DNA from: Stercorarius parasiticus | Lineage: Eukaryota > Chordata > Aves > Charadriiformes > Stercorariidae | Direction: 5' to 3' | NCBI GenBank assembly: GCA_013396915.1 | Contig: VWZL01000170.1 | Coordinates: 813,501-877,500, forward strand | Length of the DNA stretch: 64,000 nucleotides | In this document: piece by piece, positions 51,651-61,700 of the stretch | Numbering within the stretch: position 1 is the first letter of the stretch | Layout: the number at the start of each line of letters is the position of its first letter | The notes under the pieces: model-generated | What the model was told of the DNA's origin: nothing | Seen by the model: the letters and a program-made list of their open reading frames with translations, nothing else | Databases searched by the model: none | Made by a program: the position numbers and the translations under genes

Positions 51651-53334
51651 TTGGCCAGACATGGTTCACAGCCACGTATCACCTCATGATTACTTCACAG
51701 CAGAAGTAACCAGTAACCAGTCCAAAGGAAAGCCCGTAAAAGTTTACCCATGTCCCACTAGCCTGAAGCCGTACCACTGCACACACACAAACATATTCAA
51801 GATTACCAGGGCCAGAATTGGTTGAATCAAGAATAAATGACTCTTCTTCCCACCCCCTCTGTATGAAACCACCACAGTGGGAGGAAGTGGAGGGGAAGCG
51901 AAGAGGAACAACTCTGGCCTCCAACACCCATTTCACATTTTACCCAGCCGCAAGGAAAACACATGACACATGCAACAGAACCCACCTTTGTAAAGTTCAC
52001 TACAGCACTTCAGTCAAGCTCCCTTTTGCACTCTAACTGTGTTTCCTCTTCGCAGAGTGGTCACCATTCAAAGGGAGGAATGGAGATACCCCTTTCTTGA
52101 GATTTACTCCAAGAAATAACTCTCTTGGAATACAGAAACTTTGAAATTTAATTCCCTCATTATAAGAAGCGCCCAAAAGGTAGGTCTCCTACTTCCCTGA
52201 CCCATATGTCTCGTGATTAAGAGGTTTCTTCTTCATCTCCTATCAAAGTAAGGTGAAATTACGACAAAGAAATTTCACGCTTTACTGAATCAGCACTTTG
52301 CATGAATATACACATCAAAGAAGAATTTCAAGCTGGATATAACTCTTTTACACACTAAAATCAAAATTAATGAGAAGCCTAAATTTATGCAAACATACTG
52401 TTAAGATTTAGATACGCATTCTTCTACATTAACAAAACTATACCAGTAACAACTGCCCAGAAATCTGGAATATAGATGCACTCTTTTTAATCTCAAATCC
52501 CAAGAGAAAGGAAAAAACTGCAATATTCTCTGAAAACTCAAATTTTTTTATTGATCAGAGCCGCCTTCTTTTAAATCAATAAGCATACATACTCGACAGG
52601 CCCTAAAGAGGTCCTACTTAAGAACCCCAACAATTTGCAATATATTAATTAAATCTCCTTATGAAAATATTTCAGGCTCCCATTACTATCTTTTTTTCAT
52701 CCATAAAAGCTATCATTGTTACCAGAGCATCCTATTTTTAAGAATCAACTTTTGTTGAACAAATTAGTCTTAGTCTTTTCAGAACAGAGGCTAAGAATAA
52801 CCTAAGATATAAAACCATGTTTTTTCAACAATAGAGACAGAGACCTGGCACTGTCTATATGTAGCTAGATAACATTTTTAGATAACTACCACCTATTTGT
52901 TTCATTTTTAGAAATCTTCAATGGAATAACTATTCTGCCACCCACATTAACTGCCTGAGAGTGATTATTATTTGGGGGTTTTGTTAGCAAATAAGTTGTA
53001 CGGCTACTTCAGACATGAAACTCAGCGAAAAAAAGGCAAAACTAGTTTCTTCAATAAGGCTCAATCCAAAAAACAATGATGTCAATTAATGCCCCTGTTC
53101 ACGTAATTGATTTTGGATTACAAACTTCGTTGGCAGTAGTAAATCAGATGTTCAACTCTCTAATAATCAAACAGAGCTTAGCATTCTACTACCACCACCA
53201 GTAAGCAGATGTGCTCCTGCGCTCTGTAACTGAAGATTTTTCACAATGCAGTTTATCTTCTTAATACAACAGCTTGTAATCATTGAATCTAATCTTCATT
53301 AATATCTAGATTATATTATCTAGAATATAATTCT

Positions 53335-53460
53335 AGAACTGCTTATGAATATCTAGACTAGTGAGGCTGGAAAGGACCATCAACTCTGATTTCTTTCTAC
53401 GTGCACAAATTTTACCCAACTCTTCAGTGTTGAGCCCAATACCTTGTCCTTATTATTCTT
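53335..53460 (-). mobile_element. Ancient CR1-like 3' region
   Basis: Plus strand: aggctggaaaggaccatcaa at about 53363, then attttacccaactcttcagt gttgagcccaataccttg. This follows the reverse complement of the 3' region of old amniote CR1 copies (ccagaagggaccat, tttcacccag, gagcccaataactt, from memory). It is short and diverged. It could belong to the same family as the 39110-40175 element. Confidence 0.6.
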
Positions 53461-53604
53461 TACCATTCTGTCGATTCATTCCCATGTGACTAATGGGGAA
53501 TTGTTTTCTCAAGGGCATATCACACTGAATTCAGGGAGAAAAACAGTCATACCGTCATGAGATTTTTTCCAATTAGTTTAGCTTAAATACGTTTAAAAAC
53601 AGGG

Positions 53605-53930
53605 GGGGTTGTGCAGCAGTAGGTCTAGGGGTTCTGACTTGGAAGGGGTCAGTGCTCGGGCAGGGCAGGCTGCCCTGGTGCCTGCCCCCAGCCGTCCTCC
53701 CTAGCCATCTCCCCAAGGTTCCCACCCAGGGAGGAGGCAAGGGCTCAGCTGCTCAAGTGGCAGCTGCCTAAACCACTGCAGATTACTGCCTGACTACCAA
53801 GGTAATCTGAAATAGGTGCCGGTTTTACTACGCTGGGCCATTAACCACAATGGCACGGCAGTTGTTAACGCGGCTATTTCCAAAAGAGGGGCAAGGCTGA
53901 CAGACAGGACAAAAATCCATCACAGCTGCT
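53605..53930 (+). other. Unassigned GC-rich block in the APC 5' intron
   Basis: About 300 bases that are clearly richer in G and C than their flanks. They contain a perfect odd palindrome agggcaggctgccct (53662-53676), overlapping arms gggcagg/cctgccc (53658-53664 and 53681-53687), and a hairpin CAGATTAC/GTAATCTG with a 15-base loop (53779-53809). No coding frame, tRNA or known transposon could be recognised. It could be a regulatory island, an untranslated exon of an APC isoform, or an unfamiliar SINE/LTR fragment. Confidence 0.5.
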
Positions 53931-55286
53931 CTAAGGTAAACCAGACCCACTGACTAATGTCGGCCTTAAATGGACCATTTTCATATAGTCACCTTTATCA
54001 GTACGCTCATGGGAATAAAGTGAGGGAGTTTTTTGGCCATTCATATTTTGAACATACCAACCCATGCCAATTTGCGTTAGTTCAATTTCTCTGTTGACTG
54101 AATCCCACATCATACTTTCCATTATTTTGTTTGAAGCTTGTCTTCAGGTTTAATGGTTTATATGTAAATATCCTTCTGCTTGTCCTTTTTCAACTCTGGC
54201 AAAATAGCAGCACTCCAAGTGCTGTGTTTAGGAACTTATCAAAAATGAATATTGGCAGGCCAGGGACCGTCTTACCCACTTCAGTTTGGGGCAAGCTTTC
54301 CAGGCTTGCTGATTTAAAAATGTTTATCCTTCATAGGCATTAATACTCTCCTTTCCTACTCACTGAAAAATACTCCATCGACCTGAGATCATAAAAGCCT
54401 GTTATACTCATTCTTTACAGACAGAGCAGAAAAATTATATTTCTGCCTTCCACAGCATCACACTGACCTATGCTATTTCCACCTGGTGATAAGCCTATGC
54501 TTTATTAAAATGGCTTTTGTTGCCAGCATATTTAATCGTCCTATCCCTACCTGCATGTAAGAACAAACCCCAAAACTACTAGTCAGTAGCAGCTAGAAAG
54601 GAGGCTGTTTTGTTTGGTTTTTCCTCATCTGGGCTATGTGGGCACACAAATACAACGAGGAGTGTGAAAGTGCTATAAAGCTTTGTGTGTGGTTGGTTAA
54701 AGAGAATTAAGAAGATACTCATTCTATACTGAGTGAGAATTGCCTGTGAGTGGAACAGCAGATCGGGTACCTTCTGTTCATGTTCTCATTTGGTTGGCAT
54801 TAGCACGCGCGGGTCATCAGAGAGATGCAAGAAGGAGCAGGAAACCGCCATCACAGAAAACTGTTCTTCATCAGCTTGTTTTAGCAACAAGGGCTTTGAC
54901 ATCAGAAAGTGAACTGCAAATTATGTAACACTACTCCTTTTAATAAATTTGCAAAAGCGGACATTCAAAAAAATTCACAACAAATTACACCAAATGATAA
55001 TCTCTAGATTAGGTACTCTCTGAATTCCTGGGTATTTCATCTGTGTAGAAAAAAAAAAACAAGGGCCAGATGAAAAGCCATTACTGTTATCGGTTATCCT
55101 AATAAAACGTTTGAACGGGTTAGTCCCTTTAAAAGGAGGCCATACGATTTTCTCTAAACATCAGCTGCATCGAGAGGATTTTCTTCTTAGCTTTTCTATC
55201 CACTTCTGCATGAAGGTTATCCTTTTGGACAGCTGACTAAAACACTGAAGTGTTACTATACCTGAGCTTCCTAAATCCTTTCGACT

Positions 55287-55301
55287 GGGGGGGGCGGGGG
55301 G
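55287..55301 (+). repeat. G-run (G8 C G6)
   Basis: Fifteen bases with a single non-G, in the APC 5' intron. The transcribed strand reads C-rich here. Possible sequencing-sensitive homopolymer. Confidence 0.85.
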
Positions 55302-58070
55302 ATACGGTAGAGAGGTTTTTTGGTTTTGTTCTTACATAAATTAATTCATAACTTGGCAAGAGCTTTCAATCTGTTGTTATATTTTGGGATACCTCCGTAA
55401 GTTCAATACTTGGCCTGTATTCACCAACCATAAGCAGCAGCATCATCTGTCGTTCCTAACCAAAACATAACTTGGCTAATGAAGGTTCGAAACAAGAAGT
55501 GATCCATGTTCTCTGCATTCCTTAAAAGACCAGGAGGAGAAGGAAAGAGAAGATGATGGTCTGAAGTCTTGGCTTGCCTTCCTCATTACAGGTCATGTGT
55601 GACGAGGGTCAAGCGTGTGTGTGTGACAAACAGAAATGACCCCACATTCAGGATTTTACTAAAGAATGCTAACAATCAAAAAAACATTCCTATTAATACA
55701 AAAAAAGTGAAATACAGAAGTCATATATTTCAGGCTATGAACAGCCAAGTTCAGCTTTTATTACACTGCCAAGAAAAAAGCCCCACTTCTTCCTTTATAA
55801 TTCTGGGTTGGGAAGTTCCTTAGCTGGTTAGTCATGCTGCATTCAGAATACGACTGTGAAAATACGAAACATGATTTGCATTTAAATACTATATTGAACA
55901 CAAAGCAGTCCAGACATCATTTGAATCATAACTTATATTGGACCAGGGATGATTCACAAGCCCGAACACTCATTCTTCATGATGATCATCTTTGCTATTC
56001 ATGGCTAATTGTGTATGCCCTCACTGCATATGACTTGTTCCTGTTTACTTTCGTATTTCACGTAATCTTTCAGGGATTCAATTCTAGAAAGTTTAAGCTG
56101 TTAAAGAGTCTGAAACAGGTCTTCATTTTCCTGTTTTAACTGAAAACACAAATTAAACCCCAAACCCTTAACATTAAATAAATCAGCTTTAATTAAAAAA
56201 AAAATTATTATTTTATAATAAAGGAATATTTCCCCATACTGGGTGACCTATCAGGGTCGTCTTCAGGGTTCCCTTCAGCACTTTTATGGAACCCTACACC
56301 ATTTGTCTTGCAGCATCTGTTCACACAGGTCCTGCACGAATTTTGGAAAACCACCAGCGGAGATTTGTCCTTCACTGACAGTAACGTACAGTCACAGCAT
56401 GTCATTAGTAGTATAGACTATTTTAAATAAGTTTTCATTACATTGATGAAGAAATAATTAATCACATTTCATCAACATAAACATATTACCACCTGAATTA
56501 AGACACATATTGATATCTAACATAAGAATTTAGAGACCAAAGTAACCCATGTGCATTTCCAACTTATGCTGTATTATTCCACGCTGATGATATACTAATA
56601 GTGCACTATGACAACACGTATCCAAACATTTCTCATAACTGAATAGTCTAGACAAACGTTTTGGCAAGTATCATGATACCATTTGAGGGACGATGTTTAG
56701 GAAAGTCCACGTTCATAAATAATTTACAGTATTATATTTAAAAGTGATCTTTTATTCAAGCTGCCATTTTTAAGAACACGACTACAGCTTCTTACAGGAA
56801 CAACTCTGCTTGTTACACAAAACAATACTGATTCTTTTTAAGACTTAAAAAGGTACAGGAAGAAGCATCACCATAATAATCAACATAATCACTACTGTGC
56901 TTTTGTCACCCTCCTTCCTTTCAGAAAAAAGCGGTGAAAGCACCTCTGCATCTATTGTATCTTCTAATATTTAAGTAACTAACGAACATTCAAAATGTTA
57001 CAGGAGAAACATCTAGTATCACCAATATACCTTTTGAAACCAATTATTCCAAATGGTTAAGTCTTCAACTGATGTTTTAAAATTTAACATCATCCAAAAC
57101 CTCTCTCACTGACAGACAGGAAATCTGTGATTCTAAAAATAACCATATATACAGAAAATGTTTTGAGGACATGTTGACTAAAAAGCAGAATTTTAAGATC
57201 AGTGAGTTAGACTTGTCTTCATCAAACCTTTTTTATGCATCATTGTATTTAACAGAACTGAGAAGGGGAAAAGATTTTTAACAGTTACTTTGAGTCTCCC
57301 GAGAAATACGGAAGAGTCTAGTTCCATCAACCTACTTCCAGTGCTTATGCTTACACGTATTTTCAAAGAACTGTAATTTTGACAAAACGTTCATAAATCT
57401 ATTAACTATATTAGAAGTAACAGAAAAATTAACTAAATAATGAAAAGAGAGTAGAAAGAACAGTAAGGAGCTCTTTCAACAGATCAAACAGCAAAGCACG
57501 GAGGTACTTAAAAACTGAAATTGATCTACATTGTATTATTCATGCATGCACAGTAATTTACTGGAAAGACTTCCACGCAAACTAAGAAGCTGTATGTTTC
57601 TTGCTACGCCTTTAAAAGGCATCTTTCAGCATGTGACTATCCAAATCAAGTCAAAACCAGGCTGCATCGATCCCTTGCAGAAAACCCTACCAAATGAAAA
57701 ATGCTCCTTACAGGTCATAGCCGGGGTCCTCCATGTAAGTCAACGGGAAGAATTCTAAACCTTGACCCAAGCAACGAATAGGATGAAATAATTTGGCAGC
57801 ACACGTCGTCCTCCAAAAATCGCTGCACGTTTTTGCAAAAGCAAGGAGCGTTCTGCTGGCAGTGACCTAATTACTAGAATAAAAGCTGCGTATCTGACAA
57901 AGGGGAAGAAAGGACCCACTGCTTCATACATAATTTATTAAGATTTCCCACAGCATTCAGGTTAAGTCGCGGACCCGAGCATCTCTTTGTGATGTTAAAT
58001 AAATTTGTAAGAAGTCAGCGGATCCCCGGGCGCACCGAGGGCGCTCCCGGCCCGGCTCGCCGCCGCCCGG

Positions 58071-58103
58071 CCTCCCTCCCTCCCTCCCTCCTCCCGTCCC
58101 CCC
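58071..58103 (-). repeat. (GGGA)n-type tract with quadruplex potential
   Basis: The plus strand has cctccctccctccctccctc followed by ctcccgtcccccc, so the minus strand (the APC non-template strand) carries at least six closely spaced runs of three or more G. It lies in the CpG island just 3' of the gap with respect to APC. Confidence 0.8.
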
Positions 58104-58162
58104 GCCGCTCGCCCTTCCCGGCGAGGGGACGCGCTGCGGCAGCGGCGGCACCGCCGCACCCC

Positions 58163-58456
58163 NNNNNNNNNNNNNNNNNNNNNNNNNNNNNNNNNNNNNN
58201 NNNNNNNNNNNNNNNNNNNNNNNNNNNNNNNNNNNNNNNNNNNNNNNNNNNNNNNNNNNNNNNNNNNNNNNNNNNNNNNNNNNNNNNNNNNNNNNNNNNN
58301 NNNNNNNNNNNNNNNNNNNNNNNNNNNNNNNNNNNNNNNNNNNNNNNNNNNNNNNNNNNNNNNNNNNNNNNNNNNNNNNNNNNNNNNNNNNNNNNNNNNN
58401 NNNNNNNNNNNNNNNNNNNNNNNNNNNNNNNNNNNNNNNNNNNNNNNNNNNNNNNN
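58163..58456. other. Assembly gap (294 N)
   Basis: An unresolved run of N inside the GC-rich island. Flanks on both sides are very GC-rich, the typical context for missing reads. Open frames spanning it are artefacts. Confidence 0.99.
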
Positions 58457-58682
58457 CGCCCTCCCGCAGCCAAGCGCGGCAGGCGGGGCCCAGGGCCGGC
58501 AAGGCGGGGAGCGGGGCACGCCGCCGCCCGGTGGCTAACGGGAAGGGCGCACGGCGAGCTGCGGCGCGGCTGCCTGCGGGGCTGCCGTCCCTCGCCGCGG
58601 GACACGGCTGCGGCCCTCCCCAGCCGCGCGCACCGCGGGGGCCTGCGCCAGCCAAAACCTGTTACCACCTACGGCGCACCCA

Positions 58683-58734
58683 TGACGTAAAATAGAGAAT
58701 TAGGGTTTTCTGTTAAGGCAGGCAGGGTGACGTG
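58683..58734. promoter_or_regulatory. Two CRE/ATF-like sites at the upstream edge of the CpG island
   Basis: TGACGTAA at 58683-58690 and TGACGTG at 58728-58734, 45 bases apart, at the upstream side of the island relative to APC. Both contain the TGACGT core bound by CREB/ATF-family factors. Such sites are common at CpG-island promoters, but two matches of 7-8 bases can also arise by chance. Confidence 0.4.
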
Positions 58735-61700
58735 CCAGCCGCCCGGCGGGTTTTGAACCCCCGAGAAGGCAGGTAGGACTTTCTCCTCCACGCAGAAGCA
58801 GCCCCATGCTGCTGCTCTATGCTCGAGGATCGCCATGGGCAAGGGACTAAAAGCGCTCTGCAGAAATGAGCTCACCGGCAGCCGCATGGCGTCAGTCGTA
58901 ATGATGACCATGCCCTTCTCCTTCCCGTCAAACCACGCTAGGACTAAACACCGTGTGAGACTCCCATCTTTTGCATTTATATATAGCGAAATACTTTGCT
59001 TTTATACAGCAACGAAACGAAGTTCTGCATGCACTAGAATTAAAGTCAATACAGGTCATCTAGTTTTTAAAGACATACATAGAGACACTGCCTATTAAAA
59101 AGGCAACGGTATGCATATCCTTCAAGGGTATCTCATATCTCAGACTTATTTGCAGTTCAGTAAAATACTGTTTTCACATGCTTTTCAGATATGAAGTTGT
59201 CACTACTACTTGGTAGTTTAATAACAGACCAAATATGTATACATCTAAGCTATACCAAATAGAACGGTAAGTACCAGTTTAGTGATGGGTTGGAAAAAAA
59301 CAAATTCACATGACAGATGAATAAACAAATCAATTCATGAAACTATTTCAGAATCTCTTCCCCAAACTGACCTCTCTCCAAAGACAAGGATGTAACAAAG
59401 CATTCATGAAGAAGACTTAAAACCCCACAGCAGCACACTACTTAATACATTAGACAGTAGAAAAGTAAGTCGTATTTCAGCTGAGTTCACAGCCTGTATT
59501 TTCACTTACAAAAAAAAGATATAGGTAACAAGTGCTATGGCAACGTTGTTTAAAAAAATAATCAAGCTATAATATAAAAGGCAGATTTGTAGAAACAGCA
59601 CAATATTAAGTCTTTTTAATCCTCTAGAAGTATTCAAGAATAAATCTATGGGCAGCACAGACCACCTAAACAGAACACTGTGTTAGAGACGACGTCTGAA
59701 AAAGTGCAACAGTTTCTCAGCTAGAGCAAATGAATGCCCTTCCCTGTGGCCCTTCACATAAATTATGGAATTATATGCTTATACAAGTGGACATAAGGAT
59801 AGATAGATCATTAAAAACATGTCACCTTACATGCCTGAGGAAATTTCATTCTTCCTATAATCACTTCTTTGATTTGTATGAAACAAGCAGGCTCGTGATA
59901 CCTCGTGGTTGGGACCAGAAGAAATTAAAGGCATTACAGGCCTGTGTATGCATGAGAGTAATTGCACCACAGATACTTAAATATTACTACTTTAGTTTCA
60001 GCTGTTTTCTCATGGCTCCTTTTTCCAGTCATAGAAGGCAATACTCCACACTCAAGAAAGATGCACTTTACCAGATAACCTTTCATCAAATATCTTCATG
60101 ATTAAGGAGATGTGTAACATTAAGTCATCTGCTACCTTCAGCATAGTATCACACAAAATCCTCTTTGACTTCATCAGTATGGCTACCTATAGGGGTCATG
60201 TCACTTAAGCTGTCATGGTAAACCATTTTAAATAAAAGCTAAGTGGGCCACTACTCAAGGGTAAGTGTTTCAGGCTACCTGATTTTTTGCTACAAAGCTT
60301 CTATTAATTACAGCAATAGTCGACATCCCTCTGGTTTTTGATTCACTCCATTTCACAGAGACTGATTTCATACTCCCTCAGCTGTAACAAATTATCACAT
60401 TACTCTTCACAGGTTTAAAGTTTAGAACCTAGCTAGGCATTAGATTTAAGGCCATCTTACTTTATATCTTACTCATAAACGCCACTGTTCCTCACAAAAG
60501 CAAAGCAAAATGTTCCCAGTTGTTATTGTGCAGCACTCTCCATCCTAAAATAATTTACATTAGCATAAGTGTATACTCAAGTAAGTATAGACATAGCTCA
60601 ACACCTACATTATCAGTTGGCAAGTTGTTGCAATGAGTGGTGGCTTAGATACCAATCAGGTTGGTCCAGTAATGGTTTTAAATCATGTTCAGAAGTTGCA
60701 TGTGCAACACAGTCTGGAATGACTACTTCAAGTGTGCAAAAACAGCACCAGAGAAACAATGCCAAGGAAAATGCCAGAGGAACTGAAATCCTATATACTT
60801 TAAAGCTAAATTGCATACTTCTAATTGAAAAACTAAGCTTGAGAAGTACAGTTAATTTTCTAGAATCCAAAATGGGATTATCAAACGCTACATAATGTAT
60901 TCCATTTGTTTACACACATCATACTGCATTTTCTGCAACTCTGAAAAACTAACTATAGTTCTCACTCTGTGAAAAGATTCTTGTTAGTCCTTGTACTGGT
61001 TAGTCCTTTCTGAGCCTGGTTGTCGCAAGCCACCTAAGTTGGAGTAAATTCAGTGCTGAAGAACAATGTTAGATTCACTGGTCTATAGCCTGAAGTCCTG
61101 TACTTATTCACGGAACAAGCAGAGCATAAGCGTCAGCACAAATTCTCTAACATGTTCTGCCAAGATGACAGCTGAATGGGAAGCAGAAAGCTTTCCCTTC
61201 CTTGCTCATAGTAATGCCCATTCTATTATGATTTCATAAAAATGGTAGCTTATGTTTTGTGTCTGCATCACATGCACTTGCCTCTGAAGCAAAATCGAGT
61301 ATTAAGTGAAATTCAGTTCAATAAAAAGCATGTTATTAGTAGTAAGATGACCTTTCTCACACTGTGTCTTCCAGTGGTATTAAAACATTGGTATACAGCC
61401 AATATTTTGACACATACTCTTTAACTTTTCTTTCAAAACTGCTTTCTGTGTGCAGTACTGGATTCTGCTAATAGAACTGATACCAACGGAACAGTATTTG
61501 AACAAAAAAGGTCAGGCTCTCAGGAAAAAATAAAACACAGAAAGGAATTGTACAGATAAAAGTCTTATTTAGACTAAGCTTATTTTTGGTTACTTATTTT
61601 CTATCTGGCAGAAGGTACAAGATGGCTTTTTCATTCATTGGAAGATACCATTATCAAGACAGATCTAGCAATACCTGCTGCGTATTACACACAAAAAAAA

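Larger units (their letters stand above)
47092..58162 (-). other. APC: APC 5' intron between the presumed first untranslated exon and coding exon 1
   Basis: It ends with the acceptor at 47092-47099; its 5' end is undefined because the promoter region has a gap. It contains a perfect 14-bp palindrome GATATCTAGATATC (47749-47762), an ancient CR1-like element (50221-51080), an amniote MIR-like SINE (51185-51345), a tRNA-like trace (51591-51650), an old CR1 3' piece (53335-53460), a GC-rich block (53605-53930) and a G-run (55287-55301). The remaining sequence is AT-rich and unassigned. Confidence 0.7.
58010..58680 (-). promoter_or_regulatory. APC: CpG island, likely APC promoter and first exon region
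   Basis: GC content and CpG frequency rise sharply from about 58015 and fall off after about 58680, in an otherwise AT-rich window. It is the only CpG island seen. It lies about 11 kb upstream of coding exon 1 in the direction of transcription, a plausible position for the APC 1A-type promoter. No TATA box is evident. The central 294 bases are missing, so neither a transcription start nor the first-exon donor can be read; the visible sequence below the gap has no good GT donor. A promoter for an upstream divergent transcript is possible but unsupported. Confidence 0.72.

Noticed and set aside
57957..58690. Long open frames on both strands across the CpG island (174-233 codons)
   Set aside because: They run through the 294-base N gap, and GC-rich sequence has few stops. 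No domain or splice support.
59730..60101. 123-codon plus-strand frame
   Set aside because: Composition resembles random translated DNA; no motif, no homology recognised, no exon borders.
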